Source: Thecamonas trahens ATCC 50062
Taxonomy: Eukaryota; Apusozoa; Apusomonadida; Apusomonadidae
Length of the DNA: 64,000 bases
Direction of reading: 5' to 3'
Assembly (NCBI RefSeq): GCF_000142905.1
Contig: NW_013657669.1
Location: forward strand, 1 to 64,000
The notes under the pieces are model-generated. The model did no database searches. It was given only the letters and a program-made list of their open reading frames with translations, and was not told the origin of the DNA. Made by a program: the position numbers and the translations under genes. Positions 8,448-18,231 of the stretch are shown one piece after another (position 1 is the first letter of the stretch; every line of letters starts with the position of its first letter).

Positions 8448-11342
8448 ATGCCCGCAACTAACAAGCATGTGCCGTCCAAGGACCTAACGGTGACGTGGTC
8501 TTCTATGTCAGGGGGGCTCTCGCTCAGCACTCCGACAGGTACCGCAGAGACCATCCTAGTCTTTCTCGTTCTCACCTGGCTCTCGGCGTTGGTGGTGGTC
8601 ACCCAGACCGATGCCCTCATCCACCTCTCCAAGGATACGCTCGTCCCGCTCAACTGGAGCGACCATGCTGAGACCCTTTCTACATACCTCGCGCCGTACA
8701 AGTCGTTCTCGGTCACCCAGGCCTGCGCGACGACCATGGTAGTCACCATGTTCTTCGACACTCTCCGGCTTGTCTTTGCGGAGACCGACAACGAGACTCG
8801 GACGTGCACGTATCTGGTGCTGATCAACTTTGTGGCTCTCACCACGTATGTCTCCATGCTCATGGAGTTTGATCGGTCGTTCTGGCTCAACCCGGAGACC
8901 GGCGTTGTCACCAACGTCCGGCGTATGCTCTCGTGGATTGTCTCGACGCCGCTCATTGTGACGCTCTCGTGCTCGCTGGCTTCGGCCGACCTCCGCACTC
9001 TCATCCGCATGATCGCCATCGACGTGGTCATGGTCCTCACTGGCATTATGTGCTCGCTCGCCTCGCATGCGTCGGCACTTTTCTGGATCACCTCGGTCAC
9101 GTCGTTCGCGGCCTTTGGCCTCATTCTTCTCGAGTACAATGCCCTCTTCCGCAGGGTCACCTCCAAGGTCACCGTCCGCGGCGAAGGCTCGGAGCGCGAT
9201 GTCCGCGCCATCCAGACTGTTCTTATCGTCACCAACTTGTTCTGGCTCGCTTTTCCCACCTCGTGGACCCTCGAGCACGCCGGGTACATCTCCGGCCCCC
9301 TCTCTGAGAAGCTCCTGGCTGTGGCAGACATTGGGGCCAAGTGCGTCCTCTCCGTCGTTCTCGCCCACACCAACCTCGCGTCTGTCTGGCGTCGCGAGGT
9401 GCTTAACGCCATGCGCTCGCAGATTGTCAAGTCGTCCGAGCGCGAAGTGCTCTCGGCGCTCACCCACGAGCTGCAGACGCCGCTCCACGGTATTGTAGCC
9501 TCGGTTGAGCTGCTCAAGAACATGAAGCTCGACGCAGAGCAATCTCGAATCTCGGCTGTCATCGAAAAGTCGGGCAAGCTCCTCTCCAACACCCTCAAGG
9601 ACATGTTTGTCAAGGGCGGCGTCATCGCCGACGAGATTGCCCCGTCTGTTGTCTCGCGCCCGTTTAACATTGCCGACTTGTTCGAGTCGGTCGTCGGTTT
9701 CTCGGCCTCGGCCTCGCTCGCCCGTGGCATCGACATCATCTCGCTCATCGATGACGAGTGCAACGTCACCGCCACCGGCAACAACTATGTGCTGGAGCAT
9801 CTGAGCATGGCTCTCGTTACCTACCTCTCGAACCAGCCTGACACGACCATGACCCTCATCGAAGTCACGCTGGAAGACAACTTTGACGTCCCACCCGAGC
9901 TGCTCGCCGAGTCGCTGCCAGGCGCCGAGTGGTCCACCCTTGTCTGCTCCATCTCGTCCACCGGCGCCGGCATGCGCGAGTCCGACCTCACCGCCGCTAT
10001 CGAGTCGCTTTCCGACCCGCGAACCGACCTCGGCCGCTGCTATGAGCTCACCCAGACCCTTTCCGGCGACCTCGGCATCCGCTCGCAGTACGGCATCGGA
10101 ACTGCAGTCTTCTTCACCATCCCCATCCAGATCGAGCGCGCTGTCGTCCGGCCACCGTCGATCATGGACGCCGCCGGAGACGTCGACATCCTCATCGTCC
10201 ACCCAGTCGAGCTCATGTGCATTTCGCTCGCCCGCTGCTTTGACGCCCCGAGTGTCAACATCACCTGGGCCACCTCGCCCGACGACCTCGCGGCCGCCAT
10301 CAACACTGCCTTTCGCAAGTCGGCCCGCGACACGGCGTTCAAGTTTGCCCTCATCGACGAGTCGGTCATGCAGTCGGCGCCCACCATCCGCCGACTCACC
10401 CAGGATATGCACATCCCGATCGTGGCGCTGGTCAACCCGTTCTCGCCCACCACCGCCAAGCGCCCGCGCGGCATCAAGGCTCGCATCCGCAAGCCGGTTA
10501 CTCTTCTCGGCCTCCGAAACGTCTTTGCTAACCTCACCGAGCGCTTCGACCTCGGTGCCGCCGCGGGCCGCTCGTCCAAGAAGGCCAGCGCCAAGGCCAA
10601 AGCCAAGGCCAGCGCTGACGACAAGGGCGGGGACGCCGACTCGGACTCGGACGAGTACATGGGCTCGGCCACTAGTCGCATTTCGTACCGCCCTGTCAAG
10701 TCCAGGTCGACCAGTCTTGTGACCAGCGACGACTCGGACGGCGCCTCGACTCTCGGCTCGCTTGACCTCACCGTCGACACGCTCGACTCGTCAATCACCG
10801 GCGGTGGTGGCGCCGGCGGCGGCTGGTCCAAGGTCCTCTCCGACCGCCTCTTCCAGTCCATCCTTGTGGCCGACGACTCGCTCATCAACATCATGATTGC
10901 TCAATCAATGCTTGAGCAGGGCGGTTTCAGCAACATCGATACTGCCGTCAACGGCGAGGAGGCTGTCGAGCTCTACGAGCAGTCAGTTCGCTACGACTAC
11001 CCCATCTCGTTTGTGCTTATGGACTGCAACATGCCGGTCATGGATGGCTACACCGCCGTCCGCTCTATTCGCGCTCTGGAGAAGGAGGCGGGCTCGCGCC
11101 GCACCCCGGTCATCGCCTTTACCGCAAACGTCTCGGAGGAGAACCGCCGCCTCTGCGCCGAGGCCGACATGGACCTCTTCCTCACCAAGCCCTTTGAGAT
11201 CGATGACCTTCGCATCCTTGCCGTCTGTCTCCTCGCCGACGTCTCGTCCCCGCCCGACGACGCCACCCGCGCTCGCTTCCAGCAGCTGCTCCTCCACCCC
11301 GACGGTCTGGAGCGGTTGCAGCTCTCGTGGTTCTCCTCATAA
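8448..11342 (+). CDS. Membrane hybrid histidine kinase with degenerate ATP lid and pseudo-receiver
   Basis: Predicted 964 residues from ATG 8448 (context CAACCATG). The N-terminal ~300 residues hold six to seven hydrophobic segments. A HisKA H-box follows (LTHELQTPLHG, candidate phospho-His at residue 340). The ATPase region (~430-560) is degenerate: the N-box reads LVTYLSNQ, the G1 box reads STGAGM without the usual Asp, and the G2 region keeps only GIGTAVF. A first receiver-like domain (~580-690) has Asp637 in FALIDES but lacks the acidic pair. The C-terminal receiver (~805-945) is canonical: VADDS, Asp859 in LMDCNMPVMDG, TAN and KPF. Probable role: a membrane phosphorelay sensor, either a working kinase with a divergent ATP site or a phosphotransfer/phosphatase protein. 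Low-complexity linkers lie near 705-800. Stop TAA; the next gene starts 97 bp on. Confidence 0.9.
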   Translation: MPATNKHVPSKDLTVTWSSMSGGLSLSTPTGTAETILVFLVLTWLSALVVVTQTDALIHLSKDTLVPLNWSDHAETLSTYLAPYKSFSVTQACATTMVVTMFFDTLRLVFAETDNETRTCTYLVLINFVALTTYVSMLMEFDRSFWLNPETGVVTNVRRMLSWIVSTPLIVTLSCSLASADLRTLIRMIAIDVVMVLTGIMCSLASHASALFWITSVTSFAAFGLILLEYNALFRRVTSKVTVRGEGSERDVRAIQTVLIVTNLFWLAFPTSWTLEHAGYISGPLSEKLLAVADIGAKCVLSVVLAHTNLASVWRREVLNAMRSQIVKSSEREVLSALTHELQTPLHGIVASVELLKNMKLDAEQSRISAVIEKSGKLLSNTLKDMFVKGGVIADEIAPSVVSRPFNIADLFESVVGFSASASLARGIDIISLIDDECNVTATGNNYVLEHLSMALVTYLSNQPDTTMTLIEVTLEDNFDVPPELLAESLPGAEWSTLVCSISSTGAGMRESDLTAAIESLSDPRTDLGRCYELTQTLSGDLGIRSQYGIGTAVFFTIPIQIERAVVRPPSIMDAAGDVDILIVHPVELMCISLARCFDAPSVNITWATSPDDLAAAINTAFRKSARDTAFKFALIDESVMQSAPTIRRLTQDMHIPIVALVNPFSPTTAKRPRGIKARIRKPVTLLGLRNVFANLTERFDLGAAAGRSSKKASAKAKAKASADDKGGDADSDSDEYMGSATSRISYRPVKSRSTSLVTSDDSDGASTLGSLDLTVDTLDSSITGGGGAGGGWSKVLSDRLFQSILVADDSLINIMIAQSMLEQGGFSNIDTAVNGEEAVELYEQSVRYDYPISFVLMDCNMPVMDGYTAVRSIRALEKEAGSRRTPVIAFTANVSEENRRLCAEADMDLFLTKPFEIDDLRILAVCLLADVSSPPDDATRARFQQLLLHPDGLERLQLSWFSS

Positions 11343-11439
11343 CAACCTTGACAGGCTCGACCACTCCACCTCTCACTCGCCCGCCACACCACACGCCCCC
11401 ACCCACCCCCACTCCGAGCAAATCCCCTTCGGGTCCACC

Positions 11440-12970
11440 ATGGACACCCAGCAGCACCGAGTGGCGCTCCATGTCTACGACCTCTCCAATGGCCTCGCTG
11501 CCCGCGTCTCGGAAGCCTTGTGTGGCTTCCTGGTGGAAGGCATCTGGTATGTTCGGTAGCCCGCCCCACTCCCCCCCCTCCTTCACCGCCCTGCGTACTC
11601 ACCCAGCAAGTACTTTACATGGACAGGCATACGGGCATTGTGGTGTACAACAAAGAATACTTTTACGGCAACGGGATCCAGGCCATGCATCCGTCGCAGA
11701 CTCCGTATGGCGACCCTGTCAAGGTCCACCAGCTCGGCTTTACTTCCATCCAGGAGCCGCTCTTCCTCGAGTTTGTCCACGAGGTCGGCGACCACCAGTT
11801 CACCCGGAAAACTACCATGTGTTTGATCACAACTGCAACAACTTTACCGCCGCCGCTGTCGAGTTCTTGCTCGGCTCGGCCGCGGCCGTGCCCGAGTACA
11901 TCACCTCACTCCCCGGCGACATCATGGCAACGCCACTCGGGGAGATGATCCGCCCCATGATCGACCGCATGATGCCGGCGACGGCCGCGACTGCGACCAT
12001 GCTTGCACTCAAAGAAGCTGGTCTTCGCGCCATCACCCGCCGCTCGCAGCTTGTCAATCTACGTGCCGAGCCGACCGACCTTGTCGTCGCCTCGACGATT
12101 ACCAACGAGGACATTGCCCGTATGTCGCAGGTCGTCCTTCCCGCCCTAGCCGACCTCGCCGCTGCACCAGGCGTCGACATCGTCACCCGCATCGTCCGCG
12201 CCCTCACCGGTCATGACTGCTCCGACCCGACCGCCAGGCTCGTCCTCGACGACTCGGCTGCTGAGCTCATGACCGCATTCACATCCCTCCTCCCACACGC
12301 GCCCGAGTCGATCTGGTTTGCCCTCATCGACATGTTGCGCCACACCGCCGGCACAATTGCCGGCTTTGCCACCGTCGTCATTCAGCTTCCGAGCTCGCCG
12401 CTCTTTGATCTCATCCAGCTGGTCCTCTCCACCTATTCGTTTACCCGCAACGCACTGGCCCTCCGCCACCTCCGGTCCGCGCGGCTTGCGCTCGCTGTCC
12501 TAGTCCGCGACGTCCTTGCCGCCGTCCCGCTCGCTATCTCGCGCAAGGCGCGCCGCACTGCTCTTCACGACTTCTCGGTCATTGCTCCTTTCATCTCGCA
12601 GCTCATTGCCGACGCCCACGACCCCCTCCGGCTCGCCGGCGCCGACATTCTCGTCAACTACGCGGTCGTCACCACACTCTTCCGGCCCAGTAGCGACGTG
12701 ACACCCACCCTTGTGGCTCTCGCCGAGGAGAACGCCATCGAGATCATGAAGCTCGCAATGTCGTCGTTCCACGTTGAGACCCACGACGACATTGCGCTTC
12801 GTCGTCTTCTCGCCTTTGGACGAGCTGCCATCCTCTCGCCGCGCGCCACCAGCATGGCCAGCTCGCTGGCCTCGATTGGCCATTTCGACGCCGTCCGCAC
12901 CATCTCTGACCGCGCTGCCCCGAATCCCGTCAAGATCGTTGCCAATGAGCTGCTGTTCATCGGTTTGTGA
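11440..12970 (+). CDS. PPPDE (DeSI-type) isopeptidase fused to a PUL-like domain; frame broken near 11803
   Basis: Exon 1 runs 11440-11546 (MDTQQHRVALHVYDLSNG). The intron, 11547-11626, starts GTATG and ends ACAG; splicing restores IWHTGIVVYNKEYFYG, the catalytic-His block of PPPDE/DeSI peptidases. Exon 2 continues as conserved PPPDE sequence to HEVGDHQFT. There the frame must shift by one base (near 11801-11806, CACCCGG) to reach PENYHVFDHNCNNFT, which holds the catalytic Cys, and ITSLPGD. The remaining ~350 residues are helical and Leu/Ala-rich, resembling the PUL (armadillo-like) domain that follows PPPDE domains in fungi and amoebae. Family role: removal of SUMO or ubiquitin from targets. 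One missing base (sequencing error or real mutation) is the simplest explanation of the break; a short intron of 3n+2 bases is not visible. Confidence 0.8.
11547..11626 (+). other. 80-bp spliceosomal intron in the PPPDE gene
   Basis: The donor is GTATG, the acceptor is ACAG, and a C/T-rich stretch lies between them. Splicing joins the first two bases of a Trp codon to its third base and recreates the conserved W-H-T-G-I-V-V string of the family. This supports both boundaries to the base. Confidence 0.85.
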
Positions 12971-13051
12971 GTAGCCCAAAGCTAAACCCTCACTCTCACC
13001 CCAAACTCGTTTCACCACACCTCACCTCACCCTAGCCCCTCATAGTGGCCC

Positions 13052-13966
13052 ATGGCCCGCGTTGCGCCTCAGCCGCGCTACATGCGCTGGGCCGAGGTGT
13101 CGGGCGGGGCCAAGCTCCGCACGCTCAACCGCGGCGTGTACTCGGCGCTCCTGGTCTTGGCCGACAACGCCATCATCACCTCCAGGCTCGGTACCGCGCT
13201 CGCCCAGGTCGACCTCGACGTCCCAAGATCACTCCCCGACGAGCCTCTCTTCCGCGGACTTGATGCGCCTGCTGCGAGAGAGTTTCTGACTCGTATGCTC
13301 CGTGCCTGGGTTGTTCTCCGCTTTGACGTCGGCTACACCCAGGGCATCAACTCCATCGCCGCCATGCTTCTCTGGGCGACATGGTCTGAGATAGGCTTCC
13401 CATCGTCGACCAAGGCACGTGCCAAGATCGAGGACATCCTGTTTTGGACTCTTGTCGCACTGCTCACCTTTCATCTCGAGGGCTACTTTACCCAGACCAT
13501 GGATCGGATGAAAGACGACGCCGCGCTGCTGGCCGCCATATGGGCCTCGCCTGGGCGAGCGCTTGCTGATCCGGGCGCGCTCCGCCATGCCGATGTGGTC
13601 CTCACCTGTGGAAAACTACATGCTGCCGAGCTGGACCCACTGTTGGTTGTCCCCAAGTGGTTCCTCACGCTCTTTACCCATGTTCTTCCACTCGAGCTCG
13701 CCGCGCACGTGTGGGACGGTATCATCGAGCACGGCGTGCTTCGGCTCCTCGAGTCGAGCCTCGCCATTGCATCCCTTTCCCTCCCCGAGCTCAGCCAGTG
13801 CGAACCGTCGGATGCCATCGCCATGGCATCCATCCTGCACCGCCCGACCCCGTTTACCCGTGAGGCCTTTGATGCCGCCGTCGTGGCGTGCGCGCTCCGG
13901 CCCGATGCCCTCTTTGAGGCCGAACAGGCGCTCATCGGCGAGCGAGCCCGGTCCCATCTCGACTAG
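13052..13966 (+). CDS. TBC-domain Rab GTPase-activating protein
   Basis: A single exon of 304 residues, starting 81 bp after the preceding stop (context GCCCATGG). Both catalytic fingers of the TBC fold are present. The IxxDxxR motif appears as VDLDVPR, placing the arginine finger at residue 59. The YxQ motif appears as YTQG, with the glutamine at residue 97, followed by the typical INSIAAMLL helix. Downstream helices (FWTLVALLTFHLEGYFTQ) also fit the family. The protein is little longer than the domain itself, so targeting information must be short or supplied by partners. Expected role: accelerating GTP hydrolysis by a Rab GTPase in membrane traffic. Substrate Rab unknown. The gene converges on the next one, leaving 23 bp between stops. 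Confidence 0.85.
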   Translation: MARVAPQPRYMRWAEVSGGAKLRTLNRGVYSALLVLADNAIITSRLGTALAQVDLDVPRSLPDEPLFRGLDAPAAREFLTRMLRAWVVLRFDVGYTQGINSIAAMLLWATWSEIGFPSSTKARAKIEDILFWTLVALLTFHLEGYFTQTMDRMKDDAALLAAIWASPGRALADPGALRHADVVLTCGKLHAAELDPLLVVPKWFLTLFTHVLPLELAAHVWDGIIEHGVLRLLESSLAIASLSLPELSQCEPSDAIAMASILHRPTPFTREAFDAAVVACALRPDALFEAEQALIGERARSHLD

Positions 13967-13989
13967 CAATCCTTGCCTGCCCATGCGTC

Positions 13990-15657
13990 TTACAGAGGCC
14001 CGGCCGCCACAAGTGCGGCCACTGACCGCACCGATGTGACCATGGCATAATCGCCCACCATCGCCACTGCGTTGTGGAGAAAGTAGGTGACCATCGGACG
14101 CAGAAAGCCGATCGCTCCACTCTGGACCCAGAGAGTGCGGACGGCGGTGAGGAACGAGATAGGTGTGCCCGCCACTGCAGCGCCAAACATGTAGCCCGCG
14201 ACAGCCATCAACGCACTCGACGCCACGCTGCCCGCCACCACCTTGCACATCTCCCACACTAACGAGCGCTTCAAAACCTCCGTGCTGGTCTTGCTCTCCT
14301 GCATCCGGATGCTGGTCCAGAGCTGCACAACTGTGCTGCCCACTTGTGGCAGTAGCCCTTCAAACAGCAGCGACGGCTGTGTTAGCGCCACATCGCGGGT
14401 CGCACACAGCGCCGCCGTCACCCGCTCCATCGCGAGCAAGCCCGGCGTCGCGCTCAAGCCCAGCGCAGCATGCGCAAATGCAAACTGGAGCGGGCGCAAA
14501 AGCGCGCCCACTCCCAGATGCAGCACTGCCAAGCCGGCGTACAAGGGACGTCGGTCCCCACTGACAACGCCAAACGTAGGCGAGAACAACGACATGACTG
14601 GAAAGACGGCACAAGTGACGACACCGCTGAACACTGACGGCACAACCGCTAGCGCAAGAGTGCCGTCCGCGATCGAGTCAGCGAGCCTGCCCGAGTCGGC
14701 CAGGCCGGCACTAGCGTCAAGTCCGAGTCCGCGCAAAATCACTGCCGGCCACGAGAGGTCGCGAGGATGCGTGCTCGTTCCGACGCTCGCCGCGCTCCGC
14801 AGCGTCTGGTCGAGGAACGGCGTCATCGTCTCCCACACAAGGACCTTGAGCGCAACAGCATGAACGGTAGCGTGGGCAAAGTGCCTTGCGGCTTGGAACA
14901 TCAGCACAGCGGCCGCCATCAGCGCTGGTGGCCGGGATACCGCGCCGAGCTTTTTGCCGCCGATCATGCTGTCGGCCATGCTGCCCGGCGTTGTGCGGCG
15001 GCCGGTCTCAGTGAGTGACGTGATCGAGTCCATCGCGCGCGAATGCATGGCCTGGTCCAGCAGAATCCCAATTCGCTGCATTTCAACATGTGCAGCTTCC
15101 CAAGCGCCGTCCTCCTTCAGGGCCTGCGTCGCGTACTCGATCGGACTCTGCATGGCCCGATTGACTGCACGCCCGTCGGCTCCCGCCGCCAGCAAGGCAT
15201 GGACAGTCCTTGCCTGCGCCACTGCCGCTGCATGATGCAATGGAGTATTCCCTTTTGCATCACGAGCACACACATCGGCTCCGCTCGCCACCAGCACACC
15301 GATCACATCCGCCCCAGCGCCCATCATGCATGCAAAGTGCAGCGGAGTCCAGGCCGACGGCTCCGATCCGGTGTCGATGCTCACGCCAGCTGCCGTCGTC
15401 ACCACCTGCAGCGCAGCCGCAAGCCGACCAACCACATCCCCACTCTCCCCTGCGCTCTGCAGAAGAGTACACGCACTAGCCACCAGTAAATGAACCACCG
15501 TCAGATTCTCGCCCCCGGCATCGCCTGCACCGTCTCCGCCAGTCGTCAGTCGGGCTGTCCGGAGCAGCTTGGCCCCGTCCGGCGTCTCTGCTAGTACCTC
15601 TAGCGCTCCTACATTCAGGTCTGAGCACGCCCGGTCCACCTCGGACTTGGAAGCCAT
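13990..15657 (-). CDS. Ankyrin-repeat protein with hydrophobic, carrier-like C-terminal half
   Basis: A single exon of 555 residues from ATG 15657. Residues ~95-190 contain two to three ankyrin repeats (AWTPLHFACMMGAG, GNTPLHHAAAVAQA). From ~235 to the end the protein is rich in hydrophobic segments with small-residue faces (for example VVPSVFSGVVTCAVFPVMSL and the final AIGFLRPMVTYFLHNA). This arrangement is reminiscent of a degenerate mitochondrial-carrier-like six-helix module, although the canonical PX[DE]XX[KR] signatures are not visible. No catalytic motif was found. Function unknown; an organelle-membrane protein with a cytosolic ankyrin domain is an inference. Confidence 0.7.
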   Translation of the reverse strand: MASKSEVDRACSDLNVGALEVLAETPDGAKLLRTARLTTGGDGAGDAGGENLTVVHLLVASACTLLQSAGESGDVVGRLAAALQVVTTAAGVSIDTGSEPSAWTPLHFACMMGAGADVIGVLVASGADVCARDAKGNTPLHHAAAVAQARTVHALLAAGADGRAVNRAMQSPIEYATQALKEDGAWEAAHVEMQRIGILLDQAMHSRAMDSITSLTETGRRTTPGSMADSMIGGKKLGAVSRPPALMAAAVLMFQAARHFAHATVHAVALKVLVWETMTPFLDQTLRSAASVGTSTHPRDLSWPAVILRGLGLDASAGLADSGRLADSIADGTLALAVVPSVFSGVVTCAVFPVMSLFSPTFGVVSGDRRPLYAGLAVLHLGVGALLRPLQFAFAHAALGLSATPGLLAMERVTAALCATRDVALTQPSLLFEGLLPQVGSTVVQLWTSIRMQESKTSTEVLKRSLVWEMCKVVAGSVASSALMAVAGYMFGAAVAGTPISFLTAVRTLWVQSGAIGFLRPMVTYFLHNAVAMVGDYAMVTSVRSVAALVAAGPL

Positions 15658-15956
15658 GCTGCTGGGAGAGGGGAGTGTCTATGGCTGACCTTTCGGATCC
15701 TGGGACGGGTCGCACCAGCTGAACGTGGTCGAGGGCGTTGGCTGAGCTGTTCTGGCCAACCGCGCGACTGGCGGATGCCATCGGCATGTAACGGGTGGGT
15801 GTGCGCCGATGGCGAGGGGGCGATGGTGACTGTACGCGTAGCGATGATGGCAATGATGGTCATGACGGGGGTGCCGGTGGTGCCACGGGTCCGTGTGTCT
15901 TGCGGGTGCTCGATTCCAGAGACGACGGCCATTGCCATCACACATCACTTGTCGCC

Positions 15957-16835
15957 ATGGCCACCACCACCTCATCAAACGCGGCGGAGAACATCATCGA
16001 GAATCTTCGCCACTCGCTTGCCATCCCAGTCCTCCCGCATCGCTGCGGCTTGTTACAGGATACCGGCATTCGTGACCCAAATGAGCTCTGCACCCTGCTT
16101 GCCGACGCCGACATCCGCATCGTTGTTCTGACCGTCACCGCGCCAGCTGCTGATAGCGATCCCGAGCCTGACGCAGGCTACTGTCTGACGTATGTCATTG
16201 ATGGCGACAAGATGGCTGCAATGGCGGATGAGCTGTGGCGCTGCCGGCCTGCTGACCACCCTGTGGTTGTTGTCGATGTCTCGCCGGAGCTCGACGAGCC
16301 AACTGTGCTTGCTGTTGACGACCCGGAGAGGCTCGCAGCGCTCGACGCCGTCCTAGCCGTCGCCGCCGACGTTCTTACCGCCACCTCTTCCACTCCCTTG
16401 CTGGCCCGTGTCGCCTCTTCGCTCCCCTCGCCGGCGCTCTTGCCGCTCTTCTCCGGCTTGGTCCTCGGCTACCCAGTTGTCCTCGCGCCGCTCGGCTCAC
16501 TCGCACTCGGCTCCGACCCACGCTCGGCGCATCGGCTCGGCAACTGCCTTGGTCTTTGCGATCTCGATCTTTTTGTGTTTGCTGCCAGCGGGGACTCGGT
16601 TAGCGCCGGTACAGGCTCGTCGCGGCGCAGTCGCGGCCGCCGTCGCCGTCGTCTGCCTCCCCCGGCGCTTGCACTTGTCTCATTCTCGACGCCTGCGTCG
16701 CTTGCCGACCACGCTGATGTGGCGGCGGCGCTGGGCCCAATCTATACCGCCGCAGGTAGTCCTATGCTCACCGAGTCGGGGCTCGAGTTGACTCTTGCCA
16801 TCACCCGCATCTGCTTGCCAACCGTCATGCTCTGA
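15957..16835 (+). CDS. Uncharacterised protein, possibly C1orf74/UPF0739-like
   Basis: Predicted 292 residues from ATG 15957 (GCCATGG). The same frame is open upstream to 15795, but that part looks non-coding. The sequence suggests an alternating alpha/beta fold: RIVVLTVTAP strand, CLTYVIDGDKMAAMADEL, HPVVVVDVSPELDEP strand, a helical middle, then LVLGYPVVLAPLG. An Arg-rich insertion (SSRRSRGRRRRR) lies near 220. The vvvDVS strand and the GYPVV motif recall the C1orf74/DUF4504 family of unknown function, but this is recalled rather than tested. The stop is 21 bp from the stop of the convergent neighbour. Confidence 0.6.
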   Translation: MATTTSSNAAENIIENLRHSLAIPVLPHRCGLLQDTGIRDPNELCTLLADADIRIVVLTVTAPAADSDPEPDAGYCLTYVIDGDKMAAMADELWRCRPADHPVVVVDVSPELDEPTVLAVDDPERLAALDAVLAVAADVLTATSSTPLLARVASSLPSPALLPLFSGLVLGYPVVLAPLGSLALGSDPRSAHRLGNCLGLCDLDLFVFAASGDSVSAGTGSSRRSRGRRRRRLPPPALALVSFSTPASLADHADVAAALGPIYTAAGSPMLTESGLELTLAITRICLPTVML

Positions 16836-16856
16836 CCAAAGCCACTCTGCTGCTTT

Positions 16857-17813
16857 TTACTCTGATGCTGAGCCGCTGTCCTTGGCCTTGGCCTTGGCCT
16901 TGCTCTTGCTCTTGCTCTTGCTCTTGCTCTTACTCTTCTTCTTGCTCTTCTTCTTCTGCTTCTTCTTCTTCTTCTTCTTCTTCTTGTCCTTCTTCTTGTC
17001 CTTCTTCTCCTTGGACTTGGCATCACCCTTGCCGGCGCCACTGGCATCGGCAGACGGCCCCGCCTCGATGGCGGCGCGGAAGGCAGCCTCGGCTTCATCG
17101 GCGTCGTCGCCGGCCTCTTCGGCCTCGGCGCGGATCTTGCGGATCTTGGCCAGGAAGCGGCGCTCGCGGGCGCGCGCGGCCTTGCGCTGCTTGGCCGATC
17201 CCACGTTCTTGCGCCACGCGGTGAGCATCGCAATGGGCGAGCGCGGGTGATCCGACGCCCGGCGAGCCGAGCCATCCTTCAACGCCTTCTCCTCTACAGT
17301 TGCCATGGGCGTGAGGACGTTGATAAACTTGCGAACAACCTCATCGACGTCACGGAAGAGCGCCGTCGACTCGTCGCCCAGAAACCACTCCCACCGCGGG
17401 TGGCCCTCCACTAACGGCCTCAGGTTACTCAGCACTTCCTCCTTGGAGACAAACATCGCCACCTCTGCCCGGTGCTTGATAAACTACATCCATCAAAAGA
17501 CATCTCCCTAGGTCAGTCACATCCTCTCGCATCCTCAACTCACTGCCTTTGCTATGCCACCGTCCTCCTCCGCCGCTGCCACCCGCACTGCCCATCGGAT
17601 CCAGCTCTCATCCATCCTGACCGACTCCAGCACTCGGTCGCTGCGGGACATGCACCCACTACAGCCAAGGCATACCTTTTCACACAGCTTGGAGAACTGC
17701 TTGGTGATGTTCTCGGTCCGCTTGAACAGCATCCGCCGCTTCTGTCCTCCCGCATCCTCAAACTCGCCCACTCCGCCCTCAAACACATCCCGGCGCCGCT
17801 TGCGAGACGCCAT
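16857..17813 (-). CDS. Two-exon uncharacterised protein with a long Lys/Ser repeat tail
   Basis: Proposed exon 1 is 17813-17676 (MASRKRRRDVF to SKLCEK). A GTATG donor begins the intron 17675-17484, which ends GTAG, and exon 2 runs in the same phase from 17483 (FIKHRAEVAMF) to the stop at 16857. The spliced product is 254 residues. If unspliced, exon 2 alone would start at ATG 17456 (199 residues). Residues ~60-150 contain a conserved-looking helical region (VSKEEVLSNLRPLVEGHPRW); the final ~60 residues are almost pure Lys, Ser and Ala, encoded by AAG-rich DNA. The basic ends suggest a nuclear or nucleolar, RNA-associated protein. I do not recognise the family. The splice model rests on phase and consensus only. 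Confidence 0.55.
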
Positions 17814-18231
17814 GTCGAAGCTGCAGACGAGTGATGCCAGCTGCCGGGTCCTCACCTCATCAGACCCATCGAGTGAGCCGCAGCACATACATTTTCCATC
17901 AAAGACAAGCACTCGCGTGTGTACACGTGTGCACCTATGTGTAGTATGTGTAGCAGTCTCTGGCCTGCTGATCATAGCCGTCCGTTGCGCCGATCCGCTC
18001 TGTCTTGCCCCGCACCAGCCGCCAACCGAGCAAGAGTACAACAGCACCACCATCGCCCCCATCCCCACCCCACTACCCCCCCCATACTCGCCGCCTCCTT
18101 CATAGCCGCCATCATCGATCCCCGCCGTCATCGCTCTCGCCATCATCGCTCTCGCCAATCGTTGAACAAGAAGCAACACGCCAACCGACAGAGCACTCGA
18201 CGCCAGCGGGGAGAGGGCCAACGGCACCAGC
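17814..18231. promoter_or_regulatory. Divergent intergenic region
   Basis: This 418-bp gap separates the Lys-tailed gene (start 17813, minus) from the CAP-Gly gene (start 18232, plus) and must hold both promoters. It contains a TG/CA-rich patch near 17915-17960 and short GCCATCATC repeats near 18105-18150. No gene or clear box motif was found. Confidence 0.4.

Noticed and set aside
8402-10412. Two long minus-strand open frames over the histidine kinase
   Set aside because: They are the reverse shadows of a gene with clear HisKA and receiver motifs. Their products are Arg/Asp/Gly-rich with no recognisable domain.
17669-17740. MADS-box-like string (LFKRTENITKQFSKLC)
   Set aside because: Spacing between the KR and LC positions is 12 rather than the 15 seen in MADS domains, and flanking DNA-contact residues are missing.
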